Shown one piece after another: positions 46,253 through 55,921 of a stretch of DNA of 64,000 bases. The position numbers were made by a program, and so were the translations under genes. The notes under the pieces were generated by a model. The model had not been told where the DNA came from and made no database searches. It was given only the letters and a program-made list of their open reading frames with translations. Where the stretch lies: assembly GCA_020638955.1 (NCBI GenBank), contig JACKHO010000005.1:124001-188000 (forward strand), read 5' to 3'. Source of the DNA: Planctomycetaceae bacterium. GTDB taxonomy: Bacteria > Planctomycetota > Planctomycetia > Planctomycetales > Planctomycetaceae. Position 1 is the stretch's first letter. Each line of letters begins with the position of its first letter.

Positions 46253-49200
46253 ATGCCTCGACACACGTTGTTCTTTCTGTCCGTCATTCTCGCTGCGAAT
46301 TGTGTTCAGAGCAGCAAGGCTGATGAATACTTGGAGACAATTCATCCTTACATGCAGCAATACTGCATGGAATGCCACGCAGGGAGAGAGGCGAAGGGCG
46401 AACTCGATTTGGCGAGGTTCTCCGCCGATACCGATGTTATTGCATCGTTCCGGCGCTGGAAGCATATCATCGAATTCATTCGTGCGGGCGAAATGCCACC
46501 TGAGGAGTCGAAGCAGCCAACGATTACCGAAAGCAACCAGGTTGTTGCGGCCATCGAGTCCATTTTGATTGAAGAGGCAAAAAAACAATCGGGCGATCCC
46601 GGTGTCATTTTTCCCCGGAGGCTTTCCAACAGCGAATACAACCGGGCTATTTTTGATTTGACCGGTGTGAACATCGAACCCACGAAAGAGTTTCCTGCCG
46701 ATCCCGCCGGCGGCGAAGGATTCGACAACACAGGCGAAGCACTGCGCATGTCGCCCAATTTGCTCAAGAAGTATCTTGCTGCTGCTCAACTGGTTGCCGA
46801 CCACATGGTCTTGAAGCCAAATGGAGTCAACTTCGCACCGTTCCCGGTGCGGTCGTACAACGAACGAAAAAAGTTGACCGAACAGGCAGTCATCGATTTC
46901 TACGAAGGTCACGCAGTCGAAGTTGATGATTACCTCGAAGCCGCGTGGCGTTTCCGTCATCGACAGGATGATGGTGCGAGCATTGAGAACTTTGCCCGCG
47001 AGCGAAGACTCAGTCCCAAGTACCTTTCGCTGATCATCAGCTACTTGTCGAACCCCGACGGCGGTACACATTGGGGACGCGAATTGGGCAGGCTCTGGGA
47101 CGCCATTCCAGCTCCCGCCAATGACACAACACGGCCCGATGAATTCCAGCGATTTGCCGAATTCATCACGTTGAGTCAACAACTTCTGGGGGCTCCGGAA
47201 CCACAGTTGATCAAAGCGAATGCAGGCAACTGGCCCATTGCCCATCTCGACTTTCGTGACAAGGTGGCTCGCAGCAGAGACAAATTTGATGCCTCCGTGT
47301 TCCAACAGGAAACCCTGATTACTTCGAGTCCAGTTCCTCGCCCGGACCCAAAGACACCTGCAACACGCTCACTCTACATAACCTTCAAACCTGGATTCTC
47401 CGACGCTCCGGCATCTGGTGTTATTCAAGGAGCGGTGTTCAGCCAAAGCGATCGCCTCCCGCGGAATGATGAGGAACGCACCAATCAAAAGGTTGTGTCT
47501 TTCCAAACGTTCCTGCGGCAGAGCGCTCCCGACCTATTGGCAAAGCTGAAATTCGGGATTGGCGTAAATGGGGAAGTAATCGACGCCGATGCATTCTCCG
47601 TCACAGTCCCGGCCACCATTGAAATCCCGCTCAGCCCCGAACAGCAGAACGAACTACAGGGGCGGAGGTTGCTGCTTCCGTGTCGACTTGATTCCGCGGG
47701 CAGCCCGGAGGGGAGTGTTTTTGTTCAAACCAACTGGGATGCACCGCCGCGTGAAGACGCAACAACTGGTATTACGCACTTAATTGCACCTCAGAGCGAG
47801 ACAGCGAAGCAATTGCAGGTGTCGGTGGAGAAATTCTGCAACACGTTCCCCAATCGTTTTTTCTATGTGAACGACAGTCGCGGGCTCGCTGCGGGCTTTC
47901 ACCTCGTCGAAGGTTTCTTTCGCGACGACCGTCCGCTCGTTGAAAAGGTCCTGACAGATTCGGAACTCGCAGAACTCGATCAACTCTGGCAGGAACTCGA
48001 CTTCGTCACAGAAAGTACCGAGACCATGCTGCGGGGATTCGTCTGGTTTGAAAGGTCGGAACGCGAAGTGTTGCACGATGAACGTTTCGACTTTCTCCGC
48101 TCCGAGGATCCTAAACTCGTCGAGGAGGAACTGCTCGGAAAGTTCGAGCGACTGTATATGGATCGTTTGGGAATCAAACGGGTCGGCAACACACTTGAGG
48201 CGGAGAACCCGGACGACAAATACCTCATGGTGCACCAGTTCTTCCAAAACATTCGAAGCGGACTGGTAACGCAAAAGCAATTACTGACGCGGGCCGAAGA
48301 AGTGGGACTACGCGAAGTCGAAAGCCTCGCCCGCCGTGCGTGGCGACGTGGCTTGCAGCAAGAGGAGCAGGCTTCTCTCGAAGGTCTCTACCATGTTCTG
48401 CGTTCGGAAGGGCAGAACCCGGAAGGAGCACTTCGAGGCGTGTTGACGGCAGTGTTGATGTCACCGCACTTCTGCTACTACATCCCGGAGGTACACGATG
48501 GCACCGCGACCTACCCGCTCAGTGACAAAGACCTTGCGAGCCGACTCAGCCTGTTCCTGTGGTCATCACTTCCCGACGAAGACCTGCTGCTGGCTGCCCA
48601 GCAGAAACAATTGCAGTCCGAACAACAACTCATTTCGCAAACGCGGCGGATGCTGAAAAGCCCCAAAGTGAACGCGTTCGCCGAAGAGTTCCTTGGCCAA
48701 TGGCTGCGTTACCGCGACTACCTGGCGAAAGACCCGATTAATGCCGACGCATTCCCCGGCTACGATGACGCACTGCGCGAAGCACTGGCGGCCGAACCGG
48801 TACGACTGGTGACATACCTGGTTAACCATGATTTGCCCATTACCGAGCTGCTTTCCAGCGACGTCACTTTTGTGAATCGACGACTGGCGGCCCACTATGG
48901 GGGCGAAATCCAGCGACAATACGATACCCAGTGGGCCGCGTTTGCGGGCGACCGGTCGCAGCCAGATGACGTCTGGTTCCAGGTGAACGGCTTGCGGAAT
49001 GAAGGACGCGGGGGACTGTTGGGCATGGGAATTATTCTCACCAAGAACTCCGCGGGAGAGCGGACCAGTCCTGTCAAACGAGGGTTCTGGGCCGTGCACC
49101 ATTTGCTGGGGCAACATTTTCCGCCACCACCAGCAAACGTTCCAGAACTACCGAAATCAGAAAAAGAAGCCACCCAGACAATTCGTCAATTGCTGGCCCT

Positions 49201-49609
49201 CCACGTGGCAGATTCCAAGTGCGCCATGTGCCACAAACACTTTGATGGTCTCGGCCTGGCCATGGAAGGGTTTGACGCCATTGGCCGGAAACGCGTTACC
49301 GACAGCGCTGGTCGCCCGGTAGATAGCACGGCTGAGCTCCCTGGCGGAGGAACAGCTCAGGGAATTCCTGAACTCATCGACTACATTCAGAAGCAGCGGC
49401 AGGATGAGTTTGTGAAGACGTTTTGCCGGAAGTTTCTCGGGTATGCCTTGGGCCGTTCCGTCATTCTGTCAGATGAGCCACTCCTCGAGGAAATGGAAAC
49501 ATCCCTCAAGGAAAATGGATATCGGTTTTCGGCCGCGTTTGAAACAGTGGTCCGCAGCCCACAGTTTCGTCAGCACCGCGGACGGGATTTTGTGGTGGGT
49601 GGCAACTAA
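46253..49609 (+). CDS. Exported DUF1587/1595/1592/1588/1585 cytochrome-like protein
   Basis: This 1118-residue exported protein is a full-length member of the planctomycete cytochrome-like family. A signal peptide (1-23) is followed by heme motif C38-x2-C41-H42 in QYCMECHAG. Then come DUF1587 (about 121-180; RRLSNSEYNRAIFDLTG), a long variable region, DUF1595 (about 672-740), DUF1592 (about 749-883; DLASRLSLFLWSSLPDEDLL), DUF1588 (about 912-1012) with the second heme motif CAMCHKH, and DUF1585 (about 1040-1112; FCRKFLGYALGRSV). Function is unproven; periplasmic redox chemistry linked to polysaccharide use is commonly supposed. It precedes a DUF1552 gene by 71 bp and is likely co-transcribed with it. 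There is no obvious defect. Confidence 0.88.
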   Translation: MPRHTLFFLSVILAANCVQSSKADEYLETIHPYMQQYCMECHAGREAKGELDLARFSADTDVIASFRRWKHIIEFIRAGEMPPEESKQPTITESNQVVAAIESILIEEAKKQSGDPGVIFPRRLSNSEYNRAIFDLTGVNIEPTKEFPADPAGGEGFDNTGEALRMSPNLLKKYLAAAQLVADHMVLKPNGVNFAPFPVRSYNERKKLTEQAVIDFYEGHAVEVDDYLEAAWRFRHRQDDGASIENFARERRLSPKYLSLIISYLSNPDGGTHWGRELGRLWDAIPAPANDTTRPDEFQRFAEFITLSQQLLGAPEPQLIKANAGNWPIAHLDFRDKVARSRDKFDASVFQQETLITSSPVPRPDPKTPATRSLYITFKPGFSDAPASGVIQGAVFSQSDRLPRNDEERTNQKVVSFQTFLRQSAPDLLAKLKFGIGVNGEVIDADAFSVTVPATIEIPLSPEQQNELQGRRLLLPCRLDSAGSPEGSVFVQTNWDAPPREDATTGITHLIAPQSETAKQLQVSVEKFCNTFPNRFFYVNDSRGLAAGFHLVEGFFRDDRPLVEKVLTDSELAELDQLWQELDFVTESTETMLRGFVWFERSEREVLHDERFDFLRSEDPKLVEEELLGKFERLYMDRLGIKRVGNTLEAENPDDKYLMVHQFFQNIRSGLVTQKQLLTRAEEVGLREVESLARRAWRRGLQQEEQASLEGLYHVLRSEGQNPEGALRGVLTAVLMSPHFCYYIPEVHDGTATYPLSDKDLASRLSLFLWSSLPDEDLLLAAQQKQLQSEQQLISQTRRMLKSPKVNAFAEEFLGQWLRYRDYLAKDPINADAFPGYDDALREALAAEPVRLVTYLVNHDLPITELLSSDVTFVNRRLAAHYGGEIQRQYDTQWAAFAGDRSQPDDVWFQVNGLRNEGRGGLLGMGIILTKNSAGERTSPVKRGFWAVHHLLGQHFPPPPANVPELPKSEKEATQTIRQLLALHVADSKCAMCHKHFDGLGLAMEGFDAIGRKRVTDSAGRPVDSTAELPGGGTAQGIPELIDYIQKQRQDEFVKTFCRKFLGYALGRSVILSDEPLLEEMETSLKENGYRFSAAFETVVRSPQFRQHRGRDFVVGGN

Positions 49610-49680
49610 TCAGACTTTTCACTGCTTCCGGCTTGCCGATAACATCAACAGAATAACTCGTACCGTCAAAGAGCGACGTC

Positions 49681-50973
49681 ATGAAATCTTCTCGACATTC
49701 AAGTGGTCTAAGCCGCAGGCATGTGCTCACAGGACTCGGGGCGGCCGTGGCGCTGCCTTGGCTGGAGTCGATGAAGCTTCTGGCGGCCGACATTCCCACG
49801 AACACACCGCCAAAACGATTTGCCTGTCTGTTCTTCGGTGATGGAGTTCATCCTCCAGAATGGTGGTCCAAGGGGAGCGGAACAAACCTCGAACTCGGCC
49901 CGGCTTTCGCCTCGCTGGAACCAGTCAAACAGAAAGTCAATTTCATCCACGGCCTCGCCCATCCCGACAACGTTGTTGGTGGGCATGCCAAGGGAGCTGC
50001 GGGAATTCTCACTGGCATCCAGCCTCTAGGTGGTCGACGCATTCAAGCCGCCACGAGTCTTGACCAGTACCTGGCCCAGAAGCTTGGAGAAGAAACAGTT
50101 CTGCCCAGTCTGGTCCTGGCCTGTGAACGTCCGGTGAGCGGATTCCACGAATCCGGCTATTCGATGATGTACTCATCGCACGTTTCGTGGAGTTCGCCAG
50201 TGTCGCCAGTTCCCGCAGAATTGTATCCCTCGCTCGCCTTCGACAGCCTGTTTGAAAGCAAGGGGAATCGGACCCACATCAGCGTTCTGGACCACGTGCT
50301 GGAACAACTAAACGACGTTTCTCGGAAGGTCTCTCAATCGGACCGAGCCAAGCTGGATGAGTACACCACATCGGTACGCGATGTCGAACAGCGGCTGGTG
50401 AAACTGCAGCAGAATGCTGCCGACGAGCAGGACCGGCCAGTCACAAAGTTTGAACGCCCGGCCGATGGGACTCCGAATCAAATTGACGAGCATTCGCAAT
50501 TGATGTGTGACATCATTGCATTGGCATTCCAGACAGACCGCACCCGTTTCGCCACGTTGCTGCTCACAAACAATCTGTCCGGCCAGGTGTATCCGTTCCT
50601 GGGATTGCGGCAGGATCACCACAATTTCTCACACAACTGGCAGAACAAAGAATTCGCTTCAATCACACGTTTCTGGGTGCAACAGTACGCGTATCTGGTG
50701 AAGAAACTGGATTCGATGCAGGAAGGTGACGGAACCGTTCTCGACAATTCCTGCATTATGCTGGCCAACGAACAGTGGACCGCCCACAGCGCCCCGCGCG
50801 TTCCGCTGGTACTTTCGGGTGGCCTGTCCGGAACATTGCAAACGGGTCGAACGCTGGAATACGAAGAGGCTAAAGAAAGAAAACTTTCCAGCCTCTACCT
50901 CTCACTGCTCGACCGCTTCGGCACTCCACTGTCGCACTTTGGGAATGCCGACGACCAACTGGTCGGCCTGTAG
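49681..50973 (+). CDS. DUF1552 exported protein (second copy)
   Basis: This 430-residue protein has a twin-arginine signal (LSRRHVLTGLGAAVALPWLE) and the DUF1552 body: CLFFGDGVHPPEWW, NFIHGLAHPDNVVGGHAKGA, ACERPVSGFHESGYS and the late segment LDNSCIMLANEQWTAHSAPR. A helical region (about 200-270) separates two halves. It is the partner of the DUF1592-type gene 71 bp upstream, in the opposite order to the DUF1552/DUF1588 pair at 25.6-29.5 kb. Sequence similarity to that paralogue is clear in motifs but low overall. Function is unknown. Confidence 0.88.
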   Translation: MKSSRHSSGLSRRHVLTGLGAAVALPWLESMKLLAADIPTNTPPKRFACLFFGDGVHPPEWWSKGSGTNLELGPAFASLEPVKQKVNFIHGLAHPDNVVGGHAKGAAGILTGIQPLGGRRIQAATSLDQYLAQKLGEETVLPSLVLACERPVSGFHESGYSMMYSSHVSWSSPVSPVPAELYPSLAFDSLFESKGNRTHISVLDHVLEQLNDVSRKVSQSDRAKLDEYTTSVRDVEQRLVKLQQNAADEQDRPVTKFERPADGTPNQIDEHSQLMCDIIALAFQTDRTRFATLLLTNNLSGQVYPFLGLRQDHHNFSHNWQNKEFASITRFWVQQYAYLVKKLDSMQEGDGTVLDNSCIMLANEQWTAHSAPRVPLVLSGGLSGTLQTGRTLEYEEAKERKLSSLYLSLLDRFGTPLSHFGNADDQLVGL

Positions 50974-51044
50974 CGGCACGCGCGACAGTCCCGAGTGACA
51001 CGTCGCCGCCGATACCACAGCTCACTTCGACAATGCTACCGCGT

Positions 51045-51665
51045 TTACGGCAGTGGTTGCACTTCCACTTTGCGAATGTTGACGACACTGCCGGGATCGT
51101 GCTGTTGGAAGGCAAAGTGACCTTCGGGGAAGGTCTTGGCGAAGTCGAGGTACTCGTAGAGTTCGTTTCCATCGACCGTAATCTTGATGCGGGTCATTTC
51201 GCGACCGCGCCACACGTCGTCCCGAACTTCCAGTTCGTATGTGAACCATGTATCCGGCTTCACGTGCTGCTGGTAGACGTGACAGAATCCATAGAGTGAT
51301 CCCGTCCGAATCGGATCACGGTGGGTGCTGTCGATTTGGGCCTCATAGCCATCGACAAAACCTGGTTCCGGCTTGGTGCGGAAATAGAGTCCCGAGTTGC
51401 CGCCATCGTTAATTTTGACTTCCGCGCGATAGCGGAAGTTTTTGTAGGGGCCAGTCGTGGTGACGAGCATTGAAGGCTGGCCGGTGCCGGTAATTGCACC
51501 ATCTTTGACTTCCCACTTGCTGTCCTCTTTGCCAACCTTTTTCCAGCCATCGAGCGTTTTTCCGTCGAAGAGAGAAATCCATGCGGGATCATCGGCGTGG
51601 GCCAGGTTGCTGATAGAGCACAGAGCTACGACGAGAAGACAGGAAAACCAGCGGAGAGCAATCAT
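51045..51665 (-). CDS. Exported DUF1080 (3-keto-disaccharide hydrolase-like) protein
   Basis: This 206-residue protein has a signal peptide (MIALRWFSCLLVVALCSISNL) and one DUF1080 concanavalin-like beta-sandwich. Characteristic segments are WISLFDGKTLDGWKKVG, WEVKDGAITGTG, GNSGLYFRT, GYEAQI and TWFTYELEV. Some members hydrolyse 3-keto-glycosides. I use the ATG at 51665 because it gives a clean signal peptide; an in-frame start at 51698 adds eleven residues. The gene faces the DUF1552 gene and diverges from the WD40 gene. Confidence 0.87.
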   Translation of the reverse strand: MIALRWFSCLLVVALCSISNLAHADDPAWISLFDGKTLDGWKKVGKEDSKWEVKDGAITGTGQPSMLVTTTGPYKNFRYRAEVKINDGGNSGLYFRTKPEPGFVDGYEAQIDSTHRDPIRTGSLYGFCHVYQQHVKPDTWFTYELEVRDDVWRGREMTRIKITVDGNELYEYLDFAKTFPEGHFAFQQHDPGSVVNIRKVEVQPLP

Positions 51666-51987
51666 TCCAAGGACCTTACATGAAGACGAACTTACCAACT
51701 CCGCTCACGGTCACGGAATCTGGATCAAGCACCGATTTAAGCACGATGGTCATCGAGATGGAAGCGTACCGGCAAAATGGAGCCTCTCTGCGTCGCTGAA
51801 TCTCACATGCGGCGACAGCAGCCGACCATTCTCACTGGTTCGGGGCAACAGTATCATATCGAAGGCTGTGGATGGATGGCCTCACCAAGGCAGACCACGA
51901 TTTCAGTCAACTGCCATTGCTGACGGTTAACCTTTCAAACGAATGGTTAGTCAACAGCGTTCTTGCCTCGCAGAAGATCGACACCAC

Positions 51988-54900
51988 ATGAGAATTCAAC
52001 ACAGAGTGAACGGACGGTACTTCTGGGTGTGTCGTCTCGCCATTGTCGCCGCCACTCAGTTACTCACAGTACCCGCATGGTCGCAATCCGACGAAGGGAC
52101 ACTTCGTGGCCATGAGGGTGCTGTGATGATGGGGTTGTTTACCCCAGACAACGGCCATGCCGTCACTGCGAGTATCGATCAGACGGCCCGGTTCTGGAGT
52201 ACGTCCGACGGCGCTCTTCTGCGCACGTACAGTCAACACACCGGGCCGATTTACAGTCTGGCGGTGAGCCAGGATGGTCGGACTCTGGTGACGGGAGCCC
52301 AGGACAACACATTGCGTGTCTGGGATTTGCCACTCCCTGCAGCAATCGAAACATTGCAGGCACACCAGAAGAGTGTGAATCGAATCGTTCTGCATCCCGA
52401 TGGAAACTTGCTGCTTGCGGCATCATCCGACGAAAACCTGGCACTGCATACGATTGGCTTGGCGTCAGCCGACGGAAAGCCGCAGGCACCGGTTTTGAGG
52501 AAGGGGCACAACGCCGAAGTCCTGGCACTCGATTGCAGAAACGATGCAGCGCTTTACGCGACGGCAGACGCAAATGGACGCATTATTCTCTGGAGTCCGT
52601 TTCTGGAACAGCCGCAGCAAACTCTTGTGGGGCATGCCGGGAAAGTCACTTTTTCACAGTTTGCTGGAAACAATCAGCAGTTGATGACCAGTGGTGATGA
52701 CGGTTGCGTGCGGCTGTGGCAATTGAATGCCGCACCGGCACAAACCGTTTCTACTCTCGAGGCTGAGATCACCGGCCTCGCACTCGCAGGGAACCAAAGT
52801 CAGGCCGTTGCAGTTCAATCAGATGGAACCGCTCGCGTCGTCAATCTCGCCAACGGTGAGACCGTTGCAGACTATCCGAAACAACCATTCGCTCTGACCA
52901 GTGTCGCGACTGCTTCGAACAATACGTGGTCGGTACTTGCCGGTGAGAATGGGCAAGCGGTCGTCGTCAACTTCGCTGATGGAGCGCCTAGGGGAATCGT
53001 AGCCGGTCACACGGGGAGTATTTCCAATGTGGTCGCGCATCCCGATAGCGTTCGTTTCGTCACTGGTGGAGCAGACGGGACAATTCGAGTCTGGCAACAG
53101 CCGCAACCGGAAACGAAGTTCCAGGGGCATGAGACAGTCATTACGGGTTTCGCCGCCGCCTCCAATGGACAATGGTTCGCCACAATTTCGGGTGATAAGA
53201 CAACGCGAATTTGGGCCGCGAACGGCACGGCAGCTCGACAGTTGGGAAACCATGAACAACCATTAACCGCAATCGGATTGCGTGATGACGACGCCCTCCT
53301 CGCGACCGGTGATGCATCGGGCCATGTGTGGGCGTGGAATCCCGCTGATGGTTCCGCCCAGGGTTTAGTTCAATCGCATGCAGGTGCGGTAAATGCAGTC
53401 ACATTTTCGGCAGACCGCACACTGCTGCTCACGGCCGGTGTTGACCACAAAGTTCACGCCTGGAAACTCCCTCTTCCATCGCAGAAGCCCGCAGAAGGAG
53501 AGGAGGCGGTTCAGCCAGCTTGGACATTCACTGCCAACAATGGAGAGGCAATTACCAAACTCATTCGTCTCCCGGGAGACGCAGGCTACGTTGGCTTGCC
53601 AGAGAATGGTACACGACTGCTGAGAATCGCCGTCGATGGGACTGAGAAACCATCCCTTGCTTCAGCTCGCCCCGTCAAACTGCTGACGGCATCCGGCGAT
53701 GGCAATTTGTTGGCCGGTGTCGACGATCAGGGAAAAGTCCAGCTTTGGAATTCACAGGGGGAAACTATTCAATCTGTGCAGATCAGGCCGGGAATCAAGT
53801 CTGCGACGCTGAACAAGGACGGAACCGAACTGGCCGTCACCGATGGACAGGCACACGTGCTGCTGTACGACTTAAAGACCGGTGTCATTCGGGAAGAACT
53901 CATCACGTCCCTGCCATTGGCACGTGTCGCTTATCTTGGAGCAGACTCGCGTAGTTTCGCAGCAGCGGGAACCGGTGCTGAAGGTGTGGTCGTTCACGGC
54001 GCCCTGCAAGCTCTGTATGCCGATCCTCTCACCGCTGAAAACAACTCGGTGCCTGCCCGGCCTGTGAACGCAGTTGCCATCACACCCGATCAACAGTTTG
54101 TTTTAGCCGCCCGTAGTCAGGGCAATGTCGAACAGCGAAATCTCACAGACGGCACGCCGATTCGGGAGTTTGAGGCTGCAAAGGAAGAAATTGGAGCGAT
54201 TTCCATTTCACCAAATGGACAAATGCTGGCAGGAATTGCCGCCGCTGGCAGTCTGCGCATCTGGCAATTGGGCGATGGGCAACTCGTTCGCGTCATTCCA
54301 ATTGTCGGTGATGCACTTGATGTCGCTATTTCTCCCGACAACACCCGTGTCGTGACATCGCACAAAGATGGAAATGTCCGTGTCTGGGAAGTCAGTAGTG
54401 GTCTGCTGCTGGAAACGCTGACAAATCACACTGGTCCAGTCGAGAACGTCTTCTTTCTGAATGACGGACGAACGCTCATTACAGGTTCACGGGACAAAAC
54501 CATCCAGCGTGCTCAGACGTCAAACATCCGAACCATTCAAGTCAGCCCGCAATCGCTCGCGGGGTTTACCCTCTATAACGGCGGTGCTCAAATCATTGCC
54601 GCAACTGCTGAGGGTGCGGTTCAAATGGTTGATGTGAATTCCGGGAACGTTTCGCGGGAGTTTCGTGTTCCCGTCGCGAGTGAGGTGGCACCGGTCGGAC
54701 AACAGAATCCTGCCTCCACTGAAAACGTCGAACCACAGTTCGTTCCAATTCAACCAACAGCAGTCGCGTCTCGAAGCGACAATCAGCGAATTGCCGCTGG
54801 CACGGAGTCAGGCCGCGTTTACATCTGGAATGTCAACAACGGAGACTCCGTGCTCGCTGAATTCCTGGCTGATGCAGCCATTTCCTCGCTGGCGTTCAGT

Positions 54901-55737
54901 TCGGACAATCAAAAACTCGCTGCGGCGACAGTCAGAGGGCAAGTGCAAATCTTTGGGCCATCCATTCCCGGCACGCAGCCGCAGCAGGAATGGATGTTGC
55001 ATCAGGTCGTCGAGACGAACGGTCCCGTCACCGACCTGCGGTTCGCTTCAGACAGCCGGAGTCTCTGGTCTGCAAGTGCCGATGGTCAAATTCGTCGCTG
55101 GGCTTATGCGGCACCCGGGCAAACGCGGCAGTTCAACCATGGCGGCCCGGTGTATGGCGTCGCGGTCACGCATGAAGGGAAATACGTTGTCTCCTGCAGT
55201 GCCGACCAAACCGTCCGCGTGTGGGATACAACAACTGGCCAGCAGCGTTTTCAGCTCAACGGACATCAGGGACCGGTTCACGCCGTGGTCTTAAACAGCG
55301 ATGAAACCCTGGCCGTTTCGTCAGGAGCCGACGGAACTCTGCGGCTCTGGGATATCGTGGGGGGACGTCAAATCAAAGAATTGATTCGCTACGACTCGAC
55401 GATGTATTCCATTGCTATTCATCCCCAGGGCAACCTCGTGGCTGCCGCAGGAGCTGACCGGAAAGTGCATCTGCTAGACCTCATTACAGGGGCCGAGCAA
55501 CGCGTCATGGAAGGTCATTCCGACTACGTCCACAGTGTTCAGTTCAGCCCCGATGGAAGCCGCCTGTTGTCATTCGGTTACGCGGGCTTTTTGAAAATCT
55601 GGAACACAGCCGATGGTCGTCTGTTGCACGAGTCTCGACACGGTTCGGTCGGCAACTTTGCCAGTTATTCGCCAGACGGAAAGCGAATTCTGCTCAGCAA
55701 CGGAGACGGACTTTCACGAATCATTGACTCCCCGTAA
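51988..55737 (+). CDS. Exported WD40-repeat propeller protein
   Basis: This 1249-residue protein carries a signal peptide (RLAIVAATQLLTVPAWSQ) and then WD40 repeats along nearly its full length, enough for two or three propellers. Typical blades read GHEGAVMMGLFTPDNGHAVTA followed by RFWS, or VSCSADQTVRVWD. No enzymatic domain or heme motif is present. Exported WD40 proteins are unusual outside planctomycetes, where they accompany heme proteins, as here: three more exported genes follow on the same strand. I chose M16 of the open frame (51988), which places the signal peptide at the N-terminus; ATG 51943 is possible. A scaffold or ligand-binding role is inferred. Confidence 0.83.
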   Translation: MRIQHRVNGRYFWVCRLAIVAATQLLTVPAWSQSDEGTLRGHEGAVMMGLFTPDNGHAVTASIDQTARFWSTSDGALLRTYSQHTGPIYSLAVSQDGRTLVTGAQDNTLRVWDLPLPAAIETLQAHQKSVNRIVLHPDGNLLLAASSDENLALHTIGLASADGKPQAPVLRKGHNAEVLALDCRNDAALYATADANGRIILWSPFLEQPQQTLVGHAGKVTFSQFAGNNQQLMTSGDDGCVRLWQLNAAPAQTVSTLEAEITGLALAGNQSQAVAVQSDGTARVVNLANGETVADYPKQPFALTSVATASNNTWSVLAGENGQAVVVNFADGAPRGIVAGHTGSISNVVAHPDSVRFVTGGADGTIRVWQQPQPETKFQGHETVITGFAAASNGQWFATISGDKTTRIWAANGTAARQLGNHEQPLTAIGLRDDDALLATGDASGHVWAWNPADGSAQGLVQSHAGAVNAVTFSADRTLLLTAGVDHKVHAWKLPLPSQKPAEGEEAVQPAWTFTANNGEAITKLIRLPGDAGYVGLPENGTRLLRIAVDGTEKPSLASARPVKLLTASGDGNLLAGVDDQGKVQLWNSQGETIQSVQIRPGIKSATLNKDGTELAVTDGQAHVLLYDLKTGVIREELITSLPLARVAYLGADSRSFAAAGTGAEGVVVHGALQALYADPLTAENNSVPARPVNAVAITPDQQFVLAARSQGNVEQRNLTDGTPIREFEAAKEEIGAISISPNGQMLAGIAAAGSLRIWQLGDGQLVRVIPIVGDALDVAISPDNTRVVTSHKDGNVRVWEVSSGLLLETLTNHTGPVENVFFLNDGRTLITGSRDKTIQRAQTSNIRTIQVSPQSLAGFTLYNGGAQIIAATAEGAVQMVDVNSGNVSREFRVPVASEVAPVGQQNPASTENVEPQFVPIQPTAVASRSDNQRIAAGTESGRVYIWNVNNGDSVLAEFLADAAISSLAFSSDNQKLAAATVRGQVQIFGPSIPGTQPQQEWMLHQVVETNGPVTDLRFASDSRSLWSASADGQIRRWAYAAPGQTRQFNHGGPVYGVAVTHEGKYVVSCSADQTVRVWDTTTGQQRFQLNGHQGPVHAVVLNSDETLAVSSGADGTLRLWDIVGGRQIKELIRYDSTMYSIAIHPQGNLVAAAGADRKVHLLDLITGAEQRVMEGHSDYVHSVQFSPDGSRLLSFGYAGFLKIWNTADGRLLHESRHGSVGNFASYSPDGKRILLSNGDGLSRIIDSP

Positions 55738-55921
55738 CGGAAACGTTGAGCCATCTGCTCTCCCACCTCAAGGCGTGGGAATCAACACGTCAAATTCCGC
55801 CGCCTTTTGCATCAGTGATCTTGCATGTGTTGTGTCGCGACGCGAGAATTGGTGAGATAATCTTCCCGCCAAGCTCGCAACTCTCGTCGAGTTGTAACCT
55901 GCCCAATTAAAGTGAATCCCC

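Noticed and set aside
51680..51799. 39-residue frame with AAGGA six bases upstream of its ATG
   Set aside because: No family, signal or conserved feature, and it starts 15 bp from the divergent DUF1080 start, leaving no room for a promoter outside that gene.
51988..55737. Repeated segments considered as a DNA-level tandem repeat array
   Set aside because: The similarity is at protein level (WD40 blades); nucleotide identity between blades is low.
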